Notes under the pieces: generated by a model | What the model was told of the DNA's origin: nothing | Database searches by the model: none | What the model saw: only the letters and a program-made list of their open reading frames with translations | Source of the DNA: Streptosporangiaceae bacterium | GTDB lineage: Bacteria > Actinomycetota > Actinomycetes > Streptosporangiales > Streptosporangiaceae | DNA: 19,916 nucleotides | NCBI GenBank assembly: GCA_025934635.1 | Contig: JAICWX010000154.1 | Location: 1-19,916, forward strand | Direction: 5' to 3' | Translations under genes and position numbers: made by a program | Shown: piece after piece, positions 13,525 to 19,916 of the stretch | How the letters are laid out: every line of letters starts with the position of its first letter | How positions within the stretch are numbered: position 1 is the first letter of the stretch

Positions 13525-14362
13525 GCTCCTTGAGGAATCCGATCATCAGCGCAGCCATCTCGTCCGGGTTCTGAGCGTGAGGATAGTGCCCGGCGCCGTC
13601 GATCATGGCCACCGTGCCCAGCCCGGCCGGCATGGCCGCGACGATGGCGTCGCCCTCGGCCCGGGGATCGGCGAAATCGGGATCGAGCGTGCCCATGATG
13701 ACCAGGGCCGCGCACCTGATGCTGGGCAGCTGCGCGCCGGCGTCGGCGGGCGTGGACTTGCCGGTCTTCATGAACTCCGCCATCCGGCCGGGCTCGCGCA
13801 GCTTGGCGGCCAGCGCGGCCAGGTAGGCGTCGTAGTCGGCGGGCTTGGCCGGGTAGGCCACGTCGAGGTAGCTCAGCCACAGGCGCAGGCTCTTGAAGAC
13901 CTGCATGCCGCCCAGCCGGATCAGGCCCCGCCGGTAGCGGCCGACCCGCACGATGTCGCCCAGGCGGTACTTCTGGGTCTTGGTGAACGGATTGATCTCG
14001 ACGATCGCGCTGACCAGGTCCGGTTCCTGCGCGGCGGCGATCGTGGCGGCCCCGCCCGAGATCGAGTGCCCGACGATGACCGCGGGGCCGCCGAGGTGGC
14101 GGATCAGGGCGATCAGGTCGCCGGCGATGTCGGTGCGGGTGATGGCCTCCTTACCGGTGACGGACTTCCAGCCCATGCTGGAGTCGCCGTGACCGCGCAG
14201 GTCCGCGCAGGCGACCCGGTAGCCGGCCTGCGCCAGCCGGGGCGCCAGGAACCGGTAGGCCTGCCTGCGGTCGCCGATGCCGTGCGAAAGCACCACCAGC
14301 GGCCCGGAGCCCGTCACGTCGTACGCGATCGTGCCGCCCGCTATCTCGAGGTACTCGGTCAT
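13511..14362 (-). CDS. Alpha/beta-fold hydrolase
   Basis: This 283-residue alpha/beta hydrolase has the oxyanion-region motif LSHGIGDRR (25-33), nucleophile elbow GHSISGG (Ser100), acid candidate Asp227 or Asp229 in MGTLDPDFAD, and catalytic His259 in GAGHYPHAQNP. The cap region (about 125-205) is helical. Esterase, lactonase or C-C hydrolase activities are all possible; no substrate is indicated. The start is ATG 14362, with a strong AAGGAGGCGG ribosome site. It is first in an operon with the TetR regulator (14-bp overlap) and is driven by a promoter covered by two TetR-type operators. A small repressor-plus-hydrolase unit of this kind usually clears the compound that induces it; this is inference. 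Confidence 0.93.
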   Translation of the reverse strand: MTEYLEIAGGTIAYDVTGSGPLVVLSHGIGDRRQAYRFLAPRLAQAGYRVACADLRGHGDSSMGWKSVTGKEAITRTDIAGDLIALIRHLGGPAVIVGHSISGGAATIAAAQEPDLVSAIVEINPFTKTQKYRLGDIVRVGRYRRGLIRLGGMQVFKSLRLWLSYLDVAYPAKPADYDAYLAALAAKLREPGRMAEFMKTGKSTPADAGAQLPSIRCAALVIMGTLDPDFADPRAEGDAIVAAMPAGLGTVAMIDGAGHYPHAQNPDEMAALMIGFLKEHARA

Positions 14363-14370
14363 GCCCGCCT

Positions 14371-14424
14371 CCTTGGCTAAGTATGTTAGCTATAAAGCTA
14401 ATCTTATTAGCCAAGGCTGTCAAG
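14371..14424 (-). promoter_or_regulatory. Promoter with two tandem TetR-type operators
   Basis: A 46-bp AT-rich island has exact dyad symmetry about position 14393.5. The outer arms CCTTGGCTAA/TTAGCCAAGG (14371-14380, 14407-14416) and inner arms TTAGCT/AGCTAA (14386-14391, 14396-14401) are all perfect. It resolves into two copies of GCTAA-N5-TTAGC, at 14376-14390 and 14397-14411, whose centres are 21 bp (two helical turns) apart. On the minus strand TTGACA (14424-14419), a 17-bp spacer and TAGCTT form a strong promoter that the operators cover. The hydrolase ATG follows at 14362. Confidence 0.85.
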
Positions 14425-14436
14425 CGGGCGCAACCG

Positions 14437-15081
14437 TCAGGCTCCCAGGTAACGAAGGACGGCCAGGACGCGGCGGTTGTCGCTCTCGCCCGGGGGCAGC
14501 CCGAGCTTGGCGAAGATGCTGGCCACGTGCTTCTCGACCGCGCCGCCCGAGACGACGAGCTCGGCGGCGACCCCGGCGTTGGACCGGCCTTCGGCCATCA
14601 GCGCCAGCACCTGGCGCTCCCGCGGGGTCAGCGTGGCCAGGCCGCCGCGCTGACGGCTGGCCCGGAACAGCTGGCTGACCACCTCGGGGTCCAGGGCGGT
14701 GCCGCCTTCGGCCACCCGCTCCAGCGCCGCGCTGAACTCGGCCACGTTGGCCACCCGGTCCTTGAGCAGGTAACCGACCCCGGCCGCGCCGCCCTCGAGC
14801 AGCTGCGCGCTGTAGGACGTCTCGATGTACTGGGAGAACATCAGCACGCCGGTGCCGGGATAGTCCTGCCGCAGCTTCAGGGCGGCGCGCAGGCCCTCGT
14901 CGGTATGGGTCGGCGGCATCCTGATGTCGACCACGGCGACGTCCGGCCGGTGCTCGGCCACCGCGGCCAGCAGCGCGTCGCCGTCGGCGACGGCGGCGCT
15001 GATGACGTGACCGCGGTCCTCCAGCAGCCGGGTCAGGCCCGCCCGCAGCAGCGCGGCATCCTCGGCGATGACCACCTTCAA
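14437..15081 (-). CDS. NarL/LuxR-family response regulator
   Basis: This 214-residue response regulator has a receiver domain at residues 1-120 with acidic pocket Glu7/Asp8 (VVIAEDAALLRAG), phosphoacceptor Asp52 (VAVVDIRMPP) and conserved Lys (YLLKDRV). The LuxR-type HTH spans about 148-208 (LTPRERQVLALMAEGRSNAGVAAELVVSGGAVEKHVASIFAKLGL). The start is TTG 15081, supported by GAGGAG about 7 nt upstream and by the exact family N-terminus (K-V-V-I-A-E-D). The histidine kinase gene ends 10 bp upstream on the same strand, so the two form a cognate pair. It probably regulates the ABC transporter of the same unit. Confidence 0.95.
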   Translation of the reverse strand: MKVVIAEDAALLRAGLTRLLEDRGHVISAAVADGDALLAAVAEHRPDVAVVDIRMPPTHTDEGLRAALKLRQDYPGTGVLMFSQYIETSYSAQLLEGGAAGVGYLLKDRVANVAEFSAALERVAEGGTALDPEVVSQLFRASRQRGGLATLTPRERQVLALMAEGRSNAGVAAELVVSGGAVEKHVASIFAKLGLPPGESDNRRVLAVLRYLGA

Positions 15082-15091
15082 CGTTGGCTCC

Positions 15092-16384
15092 TCAGGCTCG
15101 CAGCGGCAGTTCGACGGTGACCGTGGTCGGCCCGCCGGCGGGACTGGACACGTCGAGCCGGCCGTCCACCGTCGAGACCCGCTGGGCCAGCCCGGCCAGG
15201 CCGCTGCCCCGCGCGACGTCCGCCCCGCCGACGCCGTCGTCGCTGACCTGGAGGTGAAGAAGGCCGCCCCGTTCGGTCCGTATGTTGATCGTGATCTGGT
15301 TGGCGTAGCTGTGCTTGGTCGCGTTGGCGATCAGCTCGGCCGCGCAGAAATAGGCGATCGTCTCGATCGCGGGCGCCGGCCGCGGGCCGACGTCGGCGGT
15401 GACCGCGGCCGGGATGGCGCTGCTGGTGGCCAGCGTGGCCAGCGCGCTGGCCAGGCCGCTGTCGAGCACCGGCGGGTGGATGCCGCGGGCCAGGTCGCGC
15501 AGGTCGGCCAGCGCGTCCACCGCGTTGCGGTGCGCGGCGTCGATCAGCTCCTTGACCGTCTCGTTGTCCGGGTCTTCGAGCTTCTCGCGGGCCATGCCCA
15601 GGTTCATGGCCAGCGCGGCCAGCCGCATCTGGGCGCCGTCGTGCAGGTCCCGCTCGACCCGGCGCAGCGCCGCGGCCGCGTCGTCCACGGCCAGCGACCG
15701 GGTCCGCTCGAGCTCGCTGACCCGCTCGGCCATCGTGCTCGGCCCGAGCATGCCGCGGATCAGGGCCCGGTCGCCCATGTTGATCCCGCGGGCCAGCCAC
15801 GTCCCGGCCACCAGGCAGGCCGCGCCGAGGATGGCCGCGGGCAAGGTGGCGGGCCAGCTGGAGACGTGGGGCGTCCCGCCGAACGGCAGGGGTTGCAGCA
15901 CCGCCTCCGGGTGGAAGAAGGGCCAGGTCACCGGGTAGGACAGGTCGATCAGGCCGAAGACGGTGAGCGTGAGCGCGTAGTACTGGACGAAGGCGACCGG
16001 CAGCTTGATCAGGCTGTACCAGACCCCCCGCCAGGCCACCCGGTCCCGCAGCCGCCGGTCCAGGCGGCCGAGCGGGCCGGTGCCGGGCTGGAACTTCGAC
16101 GGCGACTCGACCTGGTGACCGAGGACGCGCCGGAGCAGGCGGCGGTGCAGCGAGCTCAGCCGCCGGGACAGCCGCAGCGTCAGCGTGATCAGCAGCAGGC
16201 CGACCACGGTGCCGAGGACCGACACCGAAACCGTCAGGCCGAAGGCGAGCAGCACGACCATGACCAGGAAACCCAGCAGCCCGGCCAGGCCGCCGAACAG
16301 GCAGTACAGCAGGTCACGACGAGCCCCGGGGGTGAGCGGGGCACCAAAGATGATGCCCGCCACCCGCCGCAGCTCGTCTTCCAT
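15092..16384 (-). CDS. Two-component sensor histidine kinase (NarX/DesK class)
   Basis: This 430-residue kinase has an N-terminal membrane sensor with about four hydrophobic segments (30-72, 122-146, 180-197), resembling the putative-sensor domain common in actinobacterial kinases. The HisKA_3 dimerisation domain contains phospho-acceptor His248 (RRVERDLHDGAQMRL), and the HATPase_c domain has the N box ELIANATKHSYA and G boxes DDGVGGADVARGSGLAGL. It should sense a membrane or cell-envelope signal and phosphorylate the response regulator encoded 10 bp downstream. It follows the ABC permease by 60 bp on the same strand. The ATG at 16384 has only a weak ribosome site. Confidence 0.95.
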   Translation of the reverse strand: MEDELRRVAGIIFGAPLTPGARRDLLYCLFGGLAGLLGFLVMVVLLAFGLTVSVSVLGTVVGLLLITLTLRLSRRLSSLHRRLLRRVLGHQVESPSKFQPGTGPLGRLDRRLRDRVAWRGVWYSLIKLPVAFVQYYALTLTVFGLIDLSYPVTWPFFHPEAVLQPLPFGGTPHVSSWPATLPAAILGAACLVAGTWLARGINMGDRALIRGMLGPSTMAERVSELERTRSLAVDDAAAALRRVERDLHDGAQMRLAALAMNLGMAREKLEDPDNETVKELIDAAHRNAVDALADLRDLARGIHPPVLDSGLASALATLATSSAIPAAVTADVGPRPAPAIETIAYFCAAELIANATKHSYANQITINIRTERGGLLHLQVSDDGVGGADVARGSGLAGLAQRVSTVDGRLDVSSPAGGPTTVTVELPLRA

Positions 16385-16424
16385 GAGCCTTATTGTCCCC
16401 TGTCTGGCCGTCGGGCGCCGGATT

Positions 16425-16456
16425 CAGCTCACGCGTCGCTCAGCTCACGCGTCGCG
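16425..16456. repeat. 16-bp tandem duplication at the permease stop codon
   Basis: CAGCTCACGCGTCGCT (16425-16440) is followed directly by the same 16 bp with one change at the last base (16441-16456). The permease stop codon lies in the second copy (16445-16447), so a slippage event probably duplicated the 3' end of the gene. The duplicated copy lies outside the coding region. Confidence 0.7.
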
Positions 16457-17263
16457 GCGGGCCAGGGCCCAGCCGCCCGCCGCCAGCGCGATGACCGCGT
16501 AACCGCACAGCACGGCGAAGCCGGCCCCCGGGGCCAGGCTGTGCGCCACCGGCTTGACCGCGGTCAGCGAGTTCTCGGCGATCAGCATCGGCATGAACTG
16601 GCCGACCGAGTTCTGGATCGAGGTGCCCAGCGGCAGCAGGATGAGCGGGAGCACGAACAAGATCCCGACCACGGCCGAGATGGCGCCCGCGGTGTGCCTG
16701 ATGACGGCGCCCAGGCCGACGGCGATGAGCGCGACCAGGGCCGGGTAGGCGCCGGCCATGAGGACCGCGCGCAGCACGCCGGGCTGGCCGAGGGTGGCGT
16801 GCGGGGCCGGCGAGCGCAGCACCGCCTCGCCGACGGCGAAGGCGCCGAACGCGAAGAGCTCCCCGGCCACCAGCGTGACCGCGCCGGTCACGGCGGCCTT
16901 GGCCGCGAGCAGCAGCGGGCGGTTGGGCACGGCGGCCAGGGTGGCGCGGATCATCCCGGACGAGAACTCGCTGGTGATCACCAGCGCGCCGAGCACGCCG
17001 AACGCCAGCTGGCCGACGGCCAGCCCGGCGAAGCCCTGCTCGACCGGGTCGAAGGAGGCGCGGTCGGCGGCCGACATCGCGGCCCAGTGCTGGTGGCTCA
17101 GCGCCAGGATGGCCAGGCCGATCATGGCGGCCCCGAAGACCAGGCCGGTCCACGTGGTAGAGCGGACGCTGCGCAGCTTGAGCCATTCCATCTGGGCGGC
17201 GGAGCGGAAGCCGTAACCGGGCGCGGTCCTGGCCGCGCCCCGGGTCAGCGTGGCGGTCGTCAT
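16445..17263 (-). CDS. ABC-2 type transporter permease
   Basis: This 272-residue membrane protein has about six helices. After a cytoplasmic N-terminus with MEWLKLRSVRSTTW (residues about 28-41) comes the first helix. The motif VITSEFSSGMIRATLAAVPNR between helices 2 and 3 is typical of ABC-2 permeases of drug or lantibiotic export and immunity systems. Two copies would combine with the ATPase encoded just upstream. The ATG at 17263 overlaps the ATPase stop codon (ATGA, 17260-17263). The frame is open further upstream, but that stretch is the antisense-like frame of the ATPase and is not used. A 60-bp gap separates it from the histidine kinase. Likely role: export of an antimicrobial or lipid-like compound. 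Confidence 0.92.
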   Translation of the reverse strand: MTTATLTRGAARTAPGYGFRSAAQMEWLKLRSVRSTTWTGLVFGAAMIGLAILALSHQHWAAMSAADRASFDPVEQGFAGLAVGQLAFGVLGALVITSEFSSGMIRATLAAVPNRPLLLAAKAAVTGAVTLVAGELFAFGAFAVGEAVLRSPAPHATLGQPGVLRAVLMAGAYPALVALIAVGLGAVIRHTAGAISAVVGILFVLPLILLPLGTSIQNSVGQFMPMLIAENSLTAVKPVAHSLAPGAGFAVLCGYAVIALAAGGWALARRDA

Positions 17264-18003
17264 GTCAGGCTCCCCTGGTATGCGATGTTGCTGGCGGAGT
17301 ACTCGGTGCTGCCCTCGGTGAGCGCGAAGAACGCCTCCTCGAGGGAGTGGCTGCGGGCGGACAGCTCCGCCACGGTGGTCTGGGCGAGCAGGCGGCCCTG
17401 CCCGATGACGATGAGGTGGTCGGCGGTCTGGGCGACCTCGCTGATCAGGTGGCTGGAGACCAGCACGGTGCGGCCCTGCCCGGCCAGGTTCTTCAGCAGG
17501 TTCCTGATCCACCGGATGCCCTCCGGGTCCAGGCCGTTGACCGGCTCGTCGAGCAGCAGCACGGCCGGGTCGCCGAGCAGCGCGGCGGCGATGCCGAGCC
17601 GCTGGGACATGCCCAGGGAGAACTTGCCCGCCCGGCGGTCGGCCGCGGACTCCATGCCGGTGATCTCGAGCACGTCGCTGACCCGGCGGCGCGGGATGCG
17701 GTTGCTGACGGCCAGCGCGGTCAGGTGGGCGCGGGCGGTGCGCCCGGGGTGGAACGCCCGGGCCTCGAGCAGCGCGCCGACCTCCCGCAGCGGGCTGCGC
17801 AGGTCACGGTAGTCCTGCCCGCTGATCCGCACGGTGCCGTCGTCCGGCCGGTCCAGGCCGAGCATCATCCGCATCGTGGTGGACTTGCCGGCCCCGTTCG
17901 GCCCGAGGAACCCCGTCACCGTGCCCGGCCTGACGTCGAAGCTGAGGTGATCCACGGCGATGGTGGGGCCGTAGCGCTTGACCAGGCCGCGTGCCTCGAT
18001 CAT
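17260..18003 (-). CDS. ABC transporter ATP-binding protein (BcrA-like)
   Basis: This 247-residue ATPase has Walker A GPNGAGKST (34-42), a signature loop in the variant form FSLGMSQRLG (128-137, in place of LSGGQ), Walker B VLLLDEP (148-154; Asp152, Glu153), a D-loop GLDP and the H-loop His185 in SSHLISEV. The variant signature is usual in BcrA-type drug and bacitracin exporters of actinobacteria. It powers the ABC-2 permease encoded next. The start is ATG 18003 with GGAGGG about 9 nt upstream. It is the first gene of the transporter-kinase-regulator unit, so its promoter lies in 18004-18160. Confidence 0.95.
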   Translation of the reverse strand: MIEARGLVKRYGPTIAVDHLSFDVRPGTVTGFLGPNGAGKSTTMRMMLGLDRPDDGTVRISGQDYRDLRSPLREVGALLEARAFHPGRTARAHLTALAVSNRIPRRRVSDVLEITGMESAADRRAGKFSLGMSQRLGIAAALLGDPAVLLLDEPVNGLDPEGIRWIRNLLKNLAGQGRTVLVSSHLISEVAQTADHLIVIGQGRLLAQTTVAELSARSHSLEEAFFALTEGSTEYSASNIAYQGSLT

Positions 18004-18031
18004 GGGAAAAACCCTCCGTTAGCGTGTCGGA

Positions 18032-18061
18032 GCGGGCCCGGCCCTCGAGAGGCGGGCCCGC
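18032..18061 (-). promoter_or_regulatory. GC-rich hairpin in the ABC operon leader
   Basis: GCGGGCCCG (18032-18040) and CGGGCCCGC (18053-18061) are perfect complements around a 12-nt loop, about 30 bp upstream of the ATPase start. A -10-like TAGCGT on the minus strand (18086-18081), with a weak TTCTGC 17 bp further up, would place this hairpin in the 5' leader of the mRNA. It might act in attenuation or RNA stability; the evidence is structural only. Confidence 0.3.
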
Positions 18062-18148
18062 CTGGATGCGTCTGCCGTCGACGCTACGGATCCGGCTCCC
18101 GGCGCAGAACACGGACAGCACCCGTCTTCGGGGTGGGGTTTCCCCCCG

Positions 18149-18154
18149 TACGCT
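18149..18154 (+). promoter_or_regulatory. -10-like box of the FAD monooxygenase gene
   Basis: TACGCT ends 7 nt before GTG 18161, and there is no Shine-Dalgarno sequence, so the mRNA is probably leaderless. The preceding G/C runs (18130-18147) can form a small hairpin, and no good -35 is seen. Confidence 0.4.
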
Positions 18155-18160
18155 GATCCG

Positions 18161-19456
18161 GTGCGCGTGATCGTCGCCGGGGCGGGAATCGGCGGCCTGT
18201 CGGCCGCCCTGTCGCTGCACGCCGCCGGGATCGGCGTGGTCGTGATCGACCCGGCGGCCTCGCTGCGGCCGCTCGGCGTGGGCATCAACCTGATGCCGCA
18301 CGCGGTCCGGGAGCTGACCGAGCTCGGCCTCGGCGGCGAGCTGGCGGCGGCCGGCCTGCCCACCGCGGAGATGGTTCACTTCGACCGGCACGGCAACCGC
18401 ATCTGGGGCTTCGCCAGCGGCCGCCACGTCGGCTACCGGTGGCCGCAGTACTCGATCCACCGCGGCGAGCTGCAGATGATCCTGCTCGCCGCGGTGCGGG
18501 CCCGGCTCGGGCCGGGCGCGGTGCGCACCGGGACCGCCTTCGGCTCATTCACCGAGTCCGGGTCCGGCGTGCGGGTGCGGGTCCGCGACCAGGCCAGCGG
18601 GACCTTCTCGGTGCTGCGGGGCGACGTGCTCGTCGGCGCGGACGGGCTGTACTCCGGCGTCCGCGCCCAGCTGCATCCGGGCGAGCCGCCGCCGCGCTGG
18701 GGCGGCATCATGATGTGGCGGGGGGTGACGGAGGGCGCGCCGTTCCTGACCGGCCGCACGGTGGCGATCGCGGGCACCAACGCGGCGCTGAAGTTCATCG
18801 CCTACCCCATCTCCCGGCCGGCCGAGCGGCGCGGCCGGGCGCTGGTCAACTGGGTGGCCGAGGCCACGCTGGCAGCTGTTTCCCCGGACCGGGACCACCG
18901 GCCCCGGGCCGACTGGAACCGGGCCGGGCGGCTCCGGGACGTGCGGCCGTGGTTCGCGGACTGGAGGTTCGGCTGGCTGGACGTGCCGGCGCTGATCACC
19001 GGGGCGCCGCGGATCCTGGAGTACCCGATGGTGGACCGCGACCCGCTGCCGTCCTGGGGAGCCGGCCGGGTCACGCTGCTCGGCGACGCGGCCCACCCGA
19101 TGTACCCGGTCGGGGCCAACGGCGGCTCCCAGGCGGTGCTCGACGCCCGGGTGCTCGCCTGGTGGCTGGCCCGCGCCCGGGCGGCGGGCGGCGGCCCGGC
19201 CGACGGCCTGGCCGCGTACGAGGCGGCCCGGCTCGAGACCGTGAACGCGATCGTGCTGGCCTGCCGGGACATGCCGGCCGACCGGCTGCTCGAGACGGTG
19301 AGCAGGCGGGCGCCGGACGGGTTCGGCCGGATCGAGGAGGTGCTGAGCGCGGCCGAGCTCGCCGCGTTCGACGACGCCTACCGGGCCACCACGCTGCCCG
19401 ACGTGGCCGCGCTCAACTCCCGCCCGTCGCTGACGCCTACCAGTGGTGCGTCGTAG
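18161..19456 (+). CDS. FAD-dependent monooxygenase (PhzS-like flavin oxidoreductase)
   Basis: This 431-residue class A flavoprotein monooxygenase has the N-terminal FAD-binding GAGIGG (7-12) and ribose-binding acidic residue in VVIDPA (Asp30), the DG motif VLVGADGLYSGVR (about 162-174), and GDAAHPMYPVGANGGSQA (308-325, Asp309 binding FAD). The MYPVG-N-G-SQA form of this last motif is characteristic of the PhzS-like subgroup, which hydroxylates aromatic compounds such as phenazines; the true substrate is unknown. The start is GTG 18161, likely leaderless. No other biosynthetic genes of a phenazine pathway are present in the window. The 3' end overlaps the convergent AIM24 gene by 20 bp. Confidence 0.93.
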   Translation: MRVIVAGAGIGGLSAALSLHAAGIGVVVIDPAASLRPLGVGINLMPHAVRELTELGLGGELAAAGLPTAEMVHFDRHGNRIWGFASGRHVGYRWPQYSIHRGELQMILLAAVRARLGPGAVRTGTAFGSFTESGSGVRVRVRDQASGTFSVLRGDVLVGADGLYSGVRAQLHPGEPPPRWGGIMMWRGVTEGAPFLTGRTVAIAGTNAALKFIAYPISRPAERRGRALVNWVAEATLAAVSPDRDHRPRADWNRAGRLRDVRPWFADWRFGWLDVPALITGAPRILEYPMVDRDPLPSWGAGRVTLLGDAAHPMYPVGANGGSQAVLDARVLAWWLARARAAGGGPADGLAAYEAARLETVNAIVLACRDMPADRLLETVSRRAPDGFGRIEEVLSAAELAAFDDAYRATTLPDVAALNSRPSLTPTSGAS

Positions 19457-19916
19457 CGTAGGAGTGGTTGACGATGACCTCGGTGTCCTCGGGCGGCTGG
19501 TACACCGACTGCACCGCGACCCGGCCCGGGCCCCACAGCCGGACCCAGATGCTGCGGTAGCTCCACGAGCTGCGCCAGAACGAGAAGCCCGTGCTCCGCG
19601 GGTACTCCAGGTGCAGCGCCATCCGCACCGACACGTCCCGGTACAGCAGCGAGCTCGGCTGGATCAGCATGGTCTGGCCCGGCTGCAGGTCGCGGATGAA
19701 GACGTTGCCCGGCGCGTGCAGCAGCAGCAGGCCGGGGGCCCCGTGCGCGCCGAATACGTCGCCGTACCGCCCCATCGGGTAGTGCATCTCCCGGTCGTCG
19801 GAGTCCTGGCCGGTCTCGTACCACACGTCGGAGGGGTACCAGTCGTACTTGATGTTGCCGGTGGCGCACAGGAAGCGGTGCTCGCGGACCCAGATCTGCT
19901 GGCCGTGCTGCATCGG
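19437..19916 (-). CDS. AIM24-family protein (5' end cut by window)
   Basis: The visible 160 residues read through the right edge of the window, so the start lies outside; a Met codon at 19913 is probably internal. The sequence (QQIWVREHRFLCATGNI, LLLLHAPGNVFIRDLQPGQTMLIQP, WVRLWGPGRVAVQSVYQPPEDT, ending in ATTHHW) matches the beta-rich AIM24/TrpRS-like tandem-repeat proteins that are widespread in actinobacteria. The biochemical role is not established, although mitochondrial homologues affect membrane organisation. It converges on the monooxygenase gene with a 20-bp overlap and no terminator. Confidence 0.85.
   Translation of the reverse strand, partial: PMQHGQQIWVREHRFLCATGNIKYDWYPSDVWYETGQDSDDREMHYPMGRYGDVFGAHGAPGLLLLHAPGNVFIRDLQPGQTMLIQPSSLLYRDVSVRMALHLEYPRSTGFSFWRSSWSYRSIWVRLWGPGRVAVQSVYQPPEDTEVIVNHSYATTHHW

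Noticed and set aside
2350..14416. The scattered dyads as a CRISPR-like or dispersed repeat family
   Set aside because: The dyads differ in sequence from site to site, apart from the MerR pair at 6576 and 8818, and are not regularly spaced.
15068..17812. A plus-strand open frame of more than 900 codons
   Set aside because: It lies opposite the response regulator, kinase, permease and ATPase, whose motifs are complete; its own translation is low-complexity Arg/Gly/Gln-rich, as expected for antisense of high-GC genes.
18161..19456. Phenazine biosynthesis cluster
   Set aside because: Only the PhzS-like monooxygenase is present; no phz core gene is in the window, so the family resemblance does not support a phenazine pathway.

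Overview
The window is about 20 kb of very GC-rich DNA (roughly 70% or more by eye). It has dense genes, GTG and TTG starts, many 4-bp ATGA overlaps and an abundance of small transcription regulators. This fits a soil-type actinomycete (Actinomycetota); the genus cannot be fixed from the sequence. No rRNA, tRNA or CRISPR array was seen. The window is cut inside a gene at both ends: an HNH/DUF222-type endonuclease on the left and an AIM24-family protein on the right.

Layout: (1) 1-2856: the 3' end of an HNH endonuclease gene, a strong bidirectional hairpin, a 14-helix DHA2 drug exporter (-) and a divergent SnoaL-like protein (+). (2) 2876-5014: a SoxR-like MerR regulator (-) divergent from a small Cys-Cys protein (+), then a compact leftward operon of small membrane protein, ECF sigma factor and cyclic-nucleotide-binding protein. 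(3) 5082-9730: a terminator, then a BmrR-like MerR regulator and a second DHA2 exporter (both -). A TnpB-only IS200/IS605-type element (about 7421-8758, +) sits immediately upstream of the merR start codon, and an APH-fold kinase (+) follows. Two almost identical MerR-type promoters (TTGACT, 19-bp spacer with a dyad) lie in front of the exporter and on the far side of the TnpB element. The element therefore appears to have split merR from its own promoter and ribosome binding site. (4) 9714-12949: an Lrp/AsnC regulator (-) divergent from an EamA exporter coupled to an aldo/keto reductase, then a SAM methyltransferase. (5) 12946-14424: an alpha/beta hydrolase and TetR regulator operon (-), whose promoter carries a 46-bp perfectly centred nested palindrome that resolves into two tandem TetR-type operators 21 bp apart. 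(6) 14437-18003: a leftward four-gene unit of ABC ATPase, ABC-2 permease, histidine kinase and NarL-type response regulator. (7) 18161-19456: a PhzS-like FAD monooxygenase, with the AIM24 protein converging on it.

The region reads as a series of small regulator-plus-effector modules for efflux and detoxification. Several starts (MFS at 6559, Lrp at 10220, EamA at 10272, methyltransferase at 12161, monooxygenase at 18161, MerR at 3319) lie 7-8 nt downstream of a -10-like hexamer and lack a Shine-Dalgarno sequence, which suggests leaderless mRNAs. The observations most worth following are the TnpB insertion in the merR leader and the small-membrane-protein/ECF sigma/cNMP operon.
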